From contig NZ_CP024866.1 in NCBI RefSeq assembly GCF_004136015.1, positions 5,893,023 through 5,948,143 of the forward strand: 55,121 bases of DNA, given 5' to 3'. The notes below the pieces were generated by a model. That model saw only the letters and a list, made by a program, of their open reading frames with translations, ran no database searches and was not told the origin of the DNA. Below are positions 46,838 through 54,861 of this stretch, in pieces. Position 1 is the stretch's first letter. Every line of letters begins with the position of its first letter. The translations under genes were made by a program, and so were the position numbers. This stretch comes from Pseudomonas sp. ACM7. Its GTDB lineage: Bacteria > Pseudomonadota > Gammaproteobacteria > Pseudomonadales > Pseudomonadaceae.

Positions 46838-48139
46838 ATGGCAGTCATACAACCGCCTCAAACGCCGCAGGGCTGCACCAATACCAGCATCGAAGGCACG
46901 ATCAAACAGGCTCCACTGCCCAACCCGGACAACAAGCCTTATTTGATGGAAAAGGCAAATTACGCTTCGCGGTTTCCGAAGTTATCCTTCAAGAAAACAA
47001 AGGATGGCGATGTCACAGGTCTGGAGCTCAAACAACTTGTCATGAGTGGATTGATCCGAGCGGACGAGTATCGTTGGGATTTTCTCTGGGACTATAAAGC
47101 GGAAGTCTGCTTTGATATGGCATCTCTTCCACCCAAACCATTTCTCAGCTCCACGTGGTTTGGTGAAGAAGAGAAACCCGATCCGTTGCGACGCCATACC
47201 TTGTTTCCGTTTCCCAAAGGTTCAGTCAAAGGCTTGCTACGACGCCCAGACGTGATCATCGTAAAAAATCGGAGTACCCGCTGGCCGGGACAGGCCGGTC
47301 CGGACCATCAGGGTATTGCTCACTCGAATAATCTAGAACGTTTAGTGGAAGTGAAATTTCCAGGGGACGTGCTTGGAATGGCTCAGAGAGAAGCCTACTT
47401 AGATATTGCTGGTGGGTCGACCCGATTCTCCGTTTTAGAAATTAGCGACTGCCGCGATGATGGTGATCGCGAACGAGATCGCCAGTACAACAGAGAGCAC
47501 AAGCCAACTGGAGAATTCAACCCTCTACAATGGCCGGTGTTATTACCCCCCAGAAATCCTGGTGTAACGCCAAGACCCGCCCCTGTTCCAGTACCTGCGT
47601 ACGGACCTACGCCGACGTCCCGGCCTGCCCATGTTGAAAGCTGGACTCAACAGGTTCAGGAGGCCGTAGATGGGCTTCTAGAACAGGGAGCTCAAGGTAT
47701 TCGGAAACTTTCTCAGGAAGTACAACAACATCTCGAAGACGCTGCGACATGGATCGGCGTTAAAGGTGAATGGGTTCGACGCGAATCACAAAAAGCGTGG
47801 GAGTGGGTCAGTGAAACGGGGGCTCAGGTTATTCGCTGGACAGATGAACAATTGAGAGCAATCTGGAAAGAAGTCCAACACTTTACAGATATAAACCTCG
47901 AAATGCTTCGGCGGGTCGATTGGGTACAAATTTTGATCGATATGGGAGTTCTCGCTGCCGAAGTGGTAATCGTGCTTGCCATCGGAGCGGCCATCGGATC
48001 AGCCGTTGTAGCAGTGGGTATTCCAGCAGCACTCGTTACCGGTCTAATGATTATTCTGCACCTGGCTCGGGTTTCGTGGCTCTTGTTAGCCAGCATTTTG
48101 AGTGGTGTGGTAATTAATACAGCAGCTACTGCCGGATAG
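46838..48139 (+). CDS. Putative T6SS nuclease effector, VRR-NUC-like, with C-terminal membrane segment
   Basis: 433 residues. A PD-(D/E)xK-type site is visible: D138 in LLRRPDVIIVKN, then E171 and K173 in LVEVKFPGDVLG, the spacing and surroundings of VRR-NUC nucleases. A proline-rich linker (about 235-270), a Trp/Glu-rich helical part (about 275-365) and a hydrophobic C-terminus (about 368-430, two membrane spans) follow. Position directly after vgrG (GGAGG upstream) and before a DUF3396 immunity gene gives the effector role; DNA cleavage in target cells is inferred. The gene is AT-richer than vgrG, suggesting separate acquisition. TseV-like effectors are the closest known type. Confidence 0.75.
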   Translation: MAVIQPPQTPQGCTNTSIEGTIKQAPLPNPDNKPYLMEKANYASRFPKLSFKKTKDGDVTGLELKQLVMSGLIRADEYRWDFLWDYKAEVCFDMASLPPKPFLSSTWFGEEEKPDPLRRHTLFPFPKGSVKGLLRRPDVIIVKNRSTRWPGQAGPDHQGIAHSNNLERLVEVKFPGDVLGMAQREAYLDIAGGSTRFSVLEISDCRDDGDRERDRQYNREHKPTGEFNPLQWPVLLPPRNPGVTPRPAPVPVPAYGPTPTSRPAHVESWTQQVQEAVDGLLEQGAQGIRKLSQEVQQHLEDAATWIGVKGEWVRRESQKAWEWVSETGAQVIRWTDEQLRAIWKEVQHFTDINLEMLRRVDWVQILIDMGVLAAEVVIVLAIGAAIGSAVVAVGIPAALVTGLMIILHLARVSWLLLASILSGVVINTAATAG

Positions 48140-48150
48140 AAGAGGCGACT

Positions 48151-49272
48151 ATGAACGCATTGGAAAAATTGACTAAACAAGCTCCAAATTTGGCCTTTGA
48201 GTTGCCGGATAACACACCAGTCGTCAAGCTGGGGCTGATCGCGACAGTGTATTTTAAAGAAGGCTATTTTCTTGAAAGCAAGAAAAACGTCATGGAGTGC
48301 TTCGACCGCTTCAAGGAAGAGTTTGGGCAACATCTAAAAGGACAATTTTATGACCGCTATAAAAAACTGACCGATGATAGTTTCAAAAAAACGACTCTAA
48401 AGATTCTTGAAACTGATTCGAACGAACAATATGAATGGCACATCAGCAGTGCTCCAACCGCAAGTGAGGCCGCTGAATACAGCCTTTCGGCGTTGAACTC
48501 TTTTGAGGTCCATGGTGACCAGAAACGTTCGTATCTCAAGATCACTTTTCCTTGGGATTTTTTGCAGCAAGCTGACGGTGCCGCACGATATCAGAACTGG
48601 CTGGTTTACCTTTGCAATCAGGTAAAAGCTGAACATGGTTATGGCGGTCTTTCCAGCGTTCTGCCTTATGACTTCGATAGCTACATGCCAATGGAATTTC
48701 AGTTGGCTCAGCAGTTCCCCGGACTTGAAGTCGACTCCATGGTGCACAACTTTAAGCGAGAACTGCTTGATCACATCAAGGGTGTGAACTGGTACACCAT
48801 TCTTGGGGCGACGTTTGTAGAACGTCTAGGCGGCGAAGCCCTGCTACGCCATGCTTTCAGCGGTCGTGGCGATGTAGAGATATTGAGTTACGACAACGGA
48901 CTGATTATTCGTGCGGGCGACCTCCCTCAGTTGGGTGCCGAAGACGAACCACTTCCTTCTGTCTATGTGGCGATCAATAAAGTCGTAAAACCTCTGCGCA
49001 TTCCAAATCCAGATCAACTGCACACTTATTCCCCATATGGAAACTGCTTCGAAGAAGACAGTACCGCTCGATGGTATGCGCGTTTTGACCGTGACGATAA
49101 CGCCACAACCTCATCGCGCGTTGAATCAGGCAAACCTTGTACCAAGGAAGGTTACTGGTTCACCCCAGCGCAAGCCAACTCAAGACGCCATTTCCAACAA
49201 GGCGAAATCATGCCGAGTTTCAGTGGTTCTAACTGGGGCGATACGCTTTGGTATTGGTCAGGTGAGAATTAA
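48151..49272 (+). CDS. DUF3396-type T6SS immunity protein with shared C-terminal module
   Basis: 373 residues, no signal peptide, so it should protect the cytosol. The N-terminal about 290 residues resemble DUF3396 immunity proteins (YSLSALNSFEVHG, VLPYDFDSYMPMEFQLAQQF, TILGATFVERLGG). The last about 50 residues (CTKEGYWFTPAQANSRRHFQ onward to WYWSGEN) match the C-termini of the PoNi-type genes further right, although the rest is unrelated. It begins 11 bases after the effector stop. Its stop lies 17 bases before the vgrG repeat, where the cassette ends. Confidence 0.8.
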   Translation: MNALEKLTKQAPNLAFELPDNTPVVKLGLIATVYFKEGYFLESKKNVMECFDRFKEEFGQHLKGQFYDRYKKLTDDSFKKTTLKILETDSNEQYEWHISSAPTASEAAEYSLSALNSFEVHGDQKRSYLKITFPWDFLQQADGAARYQNWLVYLCNQVKAEHGYGGLSSVLPYDFDSYMPMEFQLAQQFPGLEVDSMVHNFKRELLDHIKGVNWYTILGATFVERLGGEALLRHAFSGRGDVEILSYDNGLIIRAGDLPQLGAEDEPLPSVYVAINKVVKPLRIPNPDQLHTYSPYGNCFEEDSTARWYARFDRDDNATTSSRVESGKPCTKEGYWFTPAQANSRRHFQQGEIMPSFSGSNWGDTLWYWSGEN

Positions 49273-49289
49273 AACCATAGTCACCGACC

Positions 49290-50285
49290 GGTCAGCGGCC
49301 ACTTCATGGCCCTGAGCGAACACCCGCGCGCCGAGTGGAACGACCTCTGGCTGCTGCTGGAAGTGGTGCACGAAGGCAAACAGCCGCAAGTGCTCGGCGC
49401 AAACATCATCAGCGACGTCACCCAGAACAAAGACGATTTCCACCAGGGCTACCGCAACCGCTTCCTCGCCACCCCGTGGGACGCGCACTTCCGCCCTGCC
49501 CTCGAACACCCGAAACCCAAAGTCCTGGGCAGCCAGACGGCCATCGTCACCGGCCCTGCGGGTGAAGAAATCCACTGCGACGAGTACGGCCGCGTCAAAG
49601 TCCAGTTCCACTGGGATCGCGAAGGCCAGGCCGACGACAAGACCAGCTGCTGGCTGCGCGTCGCCACCGGCTGGGCCGGCAGCGCCTACGGCGGCATCGC
49701 CACCCCGCGCATCGGCATGGAAGTGCTGGTGTCATTCATGGAAGGCGACCCCGATCAACCACTGATCACCGGCTGCCTGTACCACAAGGAAAACGTCGTC
49801 CCGTACGACCTGCCGGCGAACAAGACCCGCAGCACCTTCAAGACCCTGAGCTCACCGGGCGGCAACGGTTACAACGAGTTTCGGATTGAAGACAAGAAAG
49901 GTGCAGAACAGATCTACCTGCATGCCCAGCGCGATTGGGATGAAAACATTGAGCATGACCAGAAGATTCGCGTCGGCAACGAGCGACACGACACGGTCGA
50001 GGCCAATGTTTTAAGCGAATTCAAGGTTGAAGAACATCGGATTACCCACCTGGATCGGAAGACTGAAACCCGGGCTGATGATCACCTCACCGTTGGCGTG
50101 ACTCAGCACGTAAAAATTGGGACGGCGCAGTTTGTTGAGGCGGGTCAGGAGATTCACTACAACGCTGGGGAAAAGGTTGTGGTTGAGGGTGGCATGGAGC
50201 TGACGGCCAAGGCTGGCGGGAGCTTTGTGAAGGTGGACGCGGGGGGCGTGACGATCAGTGGCGCCAACGTCAAGGTCAACTCCGG
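49290..50285 (+). repeat. vgrG direct repeat, copy 2
   Basis: Near-identical to 45463-46458 (offset 3827, no indels). The left junction is sharp: the sequence before 49290 is unrelated to vgrG. Frames agree, so a crossover would join codon 296 of the complete vgrG to this copy and delete the first effector-immunity pair. Confidence 0.95.
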
Positions 50286-50709
50286 CGGCGGGCCAGGTTC
50301 CGGCACCGGCATCGGCATCCTCGCCCCGCTGATTCCAGGCCTTGCCGCCGCCGACATCGCCGGGCGGCTGATGAAAGAAGCCAAGTCCAATCCGACCTGG
50401 CTGGAATTGAACCTGCACTACGACAACCTTGAGCCCGTACCGGGCGCGTCCTACCGCGTTGACTTTGCGGACGGCTCGACCCGTGAGGGTGTGCTCGACG
50501 ATGACGGCTTTGCCCGGTTGGAGGACGTTCCGAAAGGACCGGCCAAGGTGTATTACGGCGAGGATCCGAGGCCATACAACCGTGAAAGCGTAGCGATTGT
50601 GCAGAACTCGGACGAAAAGGTTAACGCAGATTTACGCAAGCTCGGCCTGGACCCGGACCAGGTTGATTTACCAGCATTAGTGGAGAAAGCCGCAGGGAGG
50701 CTGTCATGA
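49306..50709 (+). pseudogene. 5'-truncated vgrG (orphan VgrG C-terminal module)
   Basis: 467 codons remain open from the ATG at 49306 (MALSEHPRAEWND), which is internal Met 297 in the complete VgrG. The gp27-like N-terminal domain is missing, so it should not form a spike alone. OB domain and beta-prism are intact. The last about 135 residues differ from copy 1: LHYDNLEPVPGASYRVDFAD and GVLDDDGFARLEDVP suggest another transthyretin-like adaptor, presumably specific for the PoNe-like effector that follows. Its stop overlaps the effector start (ATGA). Whether it is translated is unknown; the absence of stops suggests recent duplication or maintained use. Confidence 0.85.
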
Positions 50710-52271
50710 GTGACGAAGTAGTTGAGAGCGCAAACGAAGGTGACGAAGACCGCAGCTCCGCTTACCAAGAGGCCGCGGTAGAACTGGCAAAAGGCATCGC
50801 GCTCGGCGCAGTACCGTTTCTTGGCCAGGCCATCGACGCCTACGACACCATCGAATCCTCAATCGTCCTCTACAACGCAGAGTCGACGGACGGAAAGGAA
50901 GACGCGCAGTTTGACCTGCTGATGGCCGTCATTGGCTGGGTTCCAGGACCGGGCGACGGGCTGAAGAAGAGCCTGCGCATCGTCAACAAAGACCCGCAAC
51001 GCTACGCCCCGGTACTGTTCGACCTGCTTCGCTTCGTACTGCAAGAATGCGGGGTCAAAACCAGCCCCGAAGAACTGCTCAAGCAAGTATTCGATGCAGG
51101 CAAACTGCGCGCCGAACTCGACGAGATCATCACCGGCGTAAAAGGCTCATCGACGTTCCAGAGCCTTCCAAACTGGGCAAAAACATCGGTCGTCACCGTC
51201 CTCGCCGCCTCCCGCGACAACATGCCGGCCATGGTGGGGATTGTTGAGAAGCGGCTGGTTAAATGGAAAGGCATGCAACGCAATAGTTCGGCGGCCTCCT
51301 CCGGGTCAAGCCACCCGAAAAGAGTGGAAAAGCCTGCAAGCAAAGACTCGGCTGTTGCGGCAAAGGGAACCGATGGTGCGAGCGGCACCCATTCCAACCA
51401 GGTCGAAGCCTCCAAAGTAGGTCTTCAGGCCCCTTCCAGTATTTTGAATGAAGGGCTGGGGGTTAGTGGGGAGCACATTGCCGATTACATTTGTGCAGTG
51501 GAGTTTGGTTGGGGCAAGGATTGGGATGGGCACGATAAGGGGGCGGATGGGAAGTTGTTGGAGGGTGTGCCTAGTGCGAGTAAAACGGGGAAACTATCAA
51601 AGGGCGGCAGCCCGAAGGCCCGACATGTTCTGTACAAACTGACAGATGGGGCCAACGGAACCGGTATTGATGCTGTCTGGCGTGCAGATCCTGCCACAAA
51701 CGACGGGAAAAAATTTGCGATTGTAGAGGCTAAAGCAAGCCGTGACGAGGACGGTCCAAAGTTCCTCCGCAAGCCCAATAACACCCGTAAACCTGGTGTC
51801 GCCTCAAAATTGGGAGTCTCCGGCGTTACAGATCCGAGTACGTTACTGGAGCCTCAAGAGCCAGAGCAGCCTGAGACCACTCAAAAGAAAAAAGGGAAAT
51901 CTGCAAAGTCCAAGCACCCTACACCTCCCAACGATAAAAAAACCAACAAGCCAGCCAAAGATAAAAGAGAAATTCTTGTTCAAATGAGCAACGAGTGGAT
52001 TCAGAAAAACATTGGAGATGCTGTTTCCGAACGACTGGCTGACCAGGTTTCAGCATCATACAGCCGTCATTTGTTTTACGCCCCGTTGTACCACCTGAAA
52101 CAAAGTCCGAAAGAGCATGCCGAAGCTCGACTGAACAACAGCGACGAAACAACCCATGCCAACCACTCCGCATTCCATTACACCGACAGCGAAATTAAGT
52201 CCTTTGTGAACAAGCGAAAAAAATCTCTTGCAGCAAAACACGGGACATTACTATCGCTGGCTACTGAGTAA
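50706..52271 (+). CDS. Putative T6SS PoNe-like DNase effector
   Basis: 521 residues. The N-terminal about 170 residues form a pre-toxin region with hydrophobic helices (KGIALGAVPFLGQAIDAYDT, VIGWVPGPGDGLKKSLRIVN). A Ser/Lys-rich linker follows at about 190-245. The C-terminal half has GTGIDAVWRA with D322, then FAIVEAKAS with E341 and K343, the PD-(D/E)xK signature of polymorphic nucleases such as PoNe; a basic insert (about 385-420) and a His-rich end follow. PoNi-type immunity genes immediately downstream support PoNe rather than another nuclease. GGGAGG lies six bases before the ATG. It currently follows a truncated vgrG. Confidence 0.78.
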   Translation: MSDEVVESANEGDEDRSSAYQEAAVELAKGIALGAVPFLGQAIDAYDTIESSIVLYNAESTDGKEDAQFDLLMAVIGWVPGPGDGLKKSLRIVNKDPQRYAPVLFDLLRFVLQECGVKTSPEELLKQVFDAGKLRAELDEIITGVKGSSTFQSLPNWAKTSVVTVLAASRDNMPAMVGIVEKRLVKWKGMQRNSSAASSGSSHPKRVEKPASKDSAVAAKGTDGASGTHSNQVEASKVGLQAPSSILNEGLGVSGEHIADYICAVEFGWGKDWDGHDKGADGKLLEGVPSASKTGKLSKGGSPKARHVLYKLTDGANGTGIDAVWRADPATNDGKKFAIVEAKASRDEDGPKFLRKPNNTRKPGVASKLGVSGVTDPSTLLEPQEPEQPETTQKKKGKSAKSKHPTPPNDKKTNKPAKDKREILVQMSNEWIQKNIGDAVSERLADQVSASYSRHLFYAPLYHLKQSPKEHAEARLNNSDETTHANHSAFHYTDSEIKSFVNKRKKSLAAKHGTLLSLATE

Positions 52272-52279
52272 TATTCATC

Positions 52280-53218
52280 ATGAACAAAAGACAAAAATTT
52301 CTCAGCGAGACCAGATACAAAGACTTCTTGGCTTACAGCGAGGAGACGAAAATTTTCTGGCAAAACAACAAATTCGAGTCAGATTCCCCTGAGCAAGAAG
52401 CGTCTCTAAGGGCAAATCACTTTAAAAATCTGGCATTAAAAAAACTATTTATATCTTATACCGCCGGAATTGAGATCTCTTTGCTTGCGCCATTGCTTGA
52501 AGAGCTTATATCAGCGTACGAAGAGCGCCAAAACAAACTTTCAGTTTCTGAAAAAATAGAAAGCATTTCACCACTCGCCATTGACATTTGGCCAGATGAA
52601 TTTGAAGAATGCGTACAAGTTTTTAGCCTATGCATCTTGCTTCACAGAACAGATCTGCTCAAGCGATTCGTGAAGCTTTTAGATGGCGCAGACTACAAAA
52701 GCGAAGATACTCTTTATGAAGACCTACTCCGCAAAAATCTACCTGATCGAGGAGATATAGATGAATGGTATCACGACGTATACACCCCTTTAATACAAGC
52801 CATATATGCAGATGAAAAAGATGAGGCCTCTCAGCTACTAGCTGATTATTGCAAGCAATGGTATGCCGCGTTCAAGCAAGCCCCTTGGCACGACTCACAC
52901 TTGCAAGGCGACGAAGGAAGCTATGTCGGATACTGGGCGTTCGAGGCTGGGGCCATTGCTTTCTTATATGGGATCGATGACAGAAAAATCAATCATATGG
53001 TTTATCCAAAGGACTTGGTGGAATACGCGAGAAATTACCAACCGACCAATGGGTCCCAGGTTGCTCGTGTAGATGCAGGACAACCATGTAGCAAGACTGG
53101 CTATTGGTTTACGCCGGCAAAAGCAGAGTCTCGTCGCCACTTTAATCAAGGCGATATAATGCCAGGGTTCAGTGACTCCCATTGGGGCGATACTATTTGG
53201 TATTGGTCGGGAGAATAA
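52280..53218 (+). CDS. PoNi-type (DUF1910/DUF1911) immunity protein, first copy
   Basis: 312 residues, cytosolic. The N-terminal DUF1910-like half includes SYTAGIEISLLAPLLEELIS; the DUF1911-like half has FSLCILLHRTDLLKRFVKLL, WYAAFKQAPWHDSHLQGDEG and YVGYWAFEAGAIAFLYGIDD, typical of immunity proteins against PoNe DNases. The C-terminal module (CSKTGYWFTPAKAESRRHFN to WYWSGE) is shared with the other immunity genes here. It begins eight bases after the effector, making it the likely cognate inhibitor. The coding sequence is strongly AT-rich. Confidence 0.86.
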   Translation: MNKRQKFLSETRYKDFLAYSEETKIFWQNNKFESDSPEQEASLRANHFKNLALKKLFISYTAGIEISLLAPLLEELISAYEERQNKLSVSEKIESISPLAIDIWPDEFEECVQVFSLCILLHRTDLLKRFVKLLDGADYKSEDTLYEDLLRKNLPDRGDIDEWYHDVYTPLIQAIYADEKDEASQLLADYCKQWYAAFKQAPWHDSHLQGDEGSYVGYWAFEAGAIAFLYGIDDRKINHMVYPKDLVEYARNYQPTNGSQVARVDAGQPCSKTGYWFTPAKAESRRHFNQGDIMPGFSDSHWGDTIWYWSGE

Positions 53219-53264
53219 TGATAAGGGCGACAGATTGACCTGGCTTCATCCAGTCATTAGTCAG

Positions 53265-53284
53265 ATGGGCGGACAACCGCCCAT
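53265..53284 (+). ncRNA. Conserved hairpin after first PoNi gene
   Basis: ATGGGCGG-ACAA-CCGCCCAT forms a perfect 8-bp stem. No T-run follows, so it is not a standard terminator. A matching hairpin with one compensatory base-pair change stands at 54326-54345. Confidence 0.6.
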
Positions 53285-53340
53285 TGAATCATGGTGAAAG
53301 CCCCTACATCACAGAACAACCTCCCCCTTTGCTGATATCT

Positions 53341-54282
53341 ATGAACAAACGACAAAAATTCTTTAGTGAAAAACACTACGAAAATTTCCTTAGAGAACAT
53401 GATGAGGTCATAGAATTTTTCAAAACCAACAAATTCAAATCTGAATCTATCGAAGAAGAAGCTTCTCTTCGCTCAGCATTTCTCCAGACTTTAGCTCTCG
53501 ATAGACTTCTTGCCAGCTATACCGCAGGGGAGAACATAGAATCTCTTGTTCCTCTGCTTGAGGACTTGATTGATAAGTACGAAGCTCGTCAGAAAACTCT
53601 AGCTGAGTATGAAAATTCACCAAAAATATCGCCGCTGGCATTGGATGACTGGCCGGATCAATACGAAGAAGCCGTTCAAGTTACCGGTCTGTGCATCCTA
53701 TTGCACCGTACTGACCTGCTACCGCGCTTCGTCAAGCTCATAGATGAAGCCGGCTATGCCGGTGACGATACTCTTTATGAAGACTTACTGAAGAAAGTCC
53801 TTCCTCATCGGCACGATGTCGACCGGTGGTATCACAACGTATATACGCCACTCATCCAAGCTGTCTACATCGATAGTAAAGAAGAGGCTTCAAAGCTACT
53901 CAAAAAATATTGCCAACAATGGTATCCAGCCTTCAAACAAGCTCCTTGGCACGATACTCATCTTCAAGGAGAGGAAGGTAATTATGTAGGCTATTGGGCT
54001 ATAGAGGCAGGAGCAATTGCTTTTTTATACGGCATAGACGACAGCAAAATCGATCATATGGTGTATCCAAAAGCATTAGTCGAATACGCTAGAAGTTATA
54101 AGGGCGATATTGGATCCCAGATTAATCGCATTGTTGCTGGCGAACCATGTAGCAAAACAGGCTATTGGTTTACCCCAGCTCAAGCCAACTCAAGACGCCA
54201 CTTCCAACAAGGCGAAATCATGCCGTGCTTCAGCGAATCAAAATGGGGCGATACTATTTGGTATTGGTCAGGTGAAGAATAA
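53341..54282 (+). CDS. PoNi-type immunity protein, second copy
   Basis: 313 residues, aligned end to end with the first copy (MNKRQKFFSEKHYENFL, LCILLHRTDLLPRFVKLIDE, YWAIEAGAIAFLYGIDDSKI). The C-terminal module CSKTGYWFTPAQANSRRHFQ to WYWSGEE is closer to that of the DUF3396 immunity protein than to the first PoNi, down to the DNA. The ATG at 53341 matches the first copy; the open frame to 53284 (a TTG) is unsupported. No effector lies next to it, so it may protect against a relative's toxin (orphan immunity). Confidence 0.86.
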   Translation: MNKRQKFFSEKHYENFLREHDEVIEFFKTNKFKSESIEEEASLRSAFLQTLALDRLLASYTAGENIESLVPLLEDLIDKYEARQKTLAEYENSPKISPLALDDWPDQYEEAVQVTGLCILLHRTDLLPRFVKLIDEAGYAGDDTLYEDLLKKVLPHRHDVDRWYHNVYTPLIQAVYIDSKEEASKLLKKYCQQWYPAFKQAPWHDTHLQGEEGNYVGYWAIEAGAIAFLYGIDDSKIDHMVYPKALVEYARSYKGDIGSQINRIVAGEPCSKTGYWFTPAQANSRRHFQQGEIMPCFSESKWGDTIWYWSGEE

Positions 54283-54325
54283 TAACGGCGACCGATTGAC
54301 TTGACTTCAGCCAATCATTGATCGG

Positions 54326-54345
54326 ATGGGCGAACAATCGCCCAT
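54326..54345 (+). ncRNA. Conserved hairpin after second PoNi gene
   Basis: ATGGGCGA-ACAA-TCGCCCAT, a perfect 8-bp stem with the same loop as at 53265-53284. The loop-closing pair is A-T here and G-C there, a compensatory change that argues for a maintained structure. Confidence 0.6.
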
Positions 54346-54396
54346 TGCTTAGCCAAATAAATCCGTCCCCTTAACTTTGTACCGCGAAGGATCGCC

Positions 54397-54861
54397 ATGA
54401 ACAAACGCCAGTGTTTCATCGTCGACTCCTACTATCAAAAGTCCATCCATCTGTACGACACAACCGAATCGCGCTGGGCTGGCAGGACGATGAAGGCAGA
54501 TTCTCCAGACCAGGAGAGGGCATTGCGAACGGGGTACTTCAAGGAAACGGCGTTCAGTGCCTTGCTGATCAGTTACACGGCGGGCGAATCGATTGACAGC
54601 CTCATTCCCCGGCTGGAGAAGCTGATCAGTAGCTACGAGATTTACCAACAAGCATTGGCTGCCGAGGAAAGCGAAACTGACATTTCACCCCTGACCATCG
54701 ACGATTCGCCTGGCCATTATGAAGAGTGTGTTCAAGTCATCAGTCTTTGCATTTTGTTGCATCGCACCGACCTGCTGATTCGCTTCGTCGCCTTGATAGA
54801 TCGCGCAGGATACGCCAACGAAGAGTATCCGCTCCATGAACTCCACATTCCAAGCGGATAG
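54397..54861 (+). pseudogene. PoNi-type immunity gene, third copy, 3'-truncated
   Basis: 154 codons aligned with the first half of the other two copies (SYTAGESIDSLIPRLEKLIS, LCILLHRTDLLIRFVALIDR). After GYANEE the match fades and a stop follows, so the DUF1911 core and C-terminal module are missing. AAGGA lies six bases before the ATG. The break lies next to an IS66 fragment, the probable cause of the truncation. It is not expected to give protection. It is GC-richer than the first two copies. Confidence 0.8.

Noticed and set aside
53284..53340. N-terminal extension of the second PoNi gene
   Set aside because: It begins with TTG inside the hairpin and has no counterpart in the first or third copy, which start at MNKRQ.
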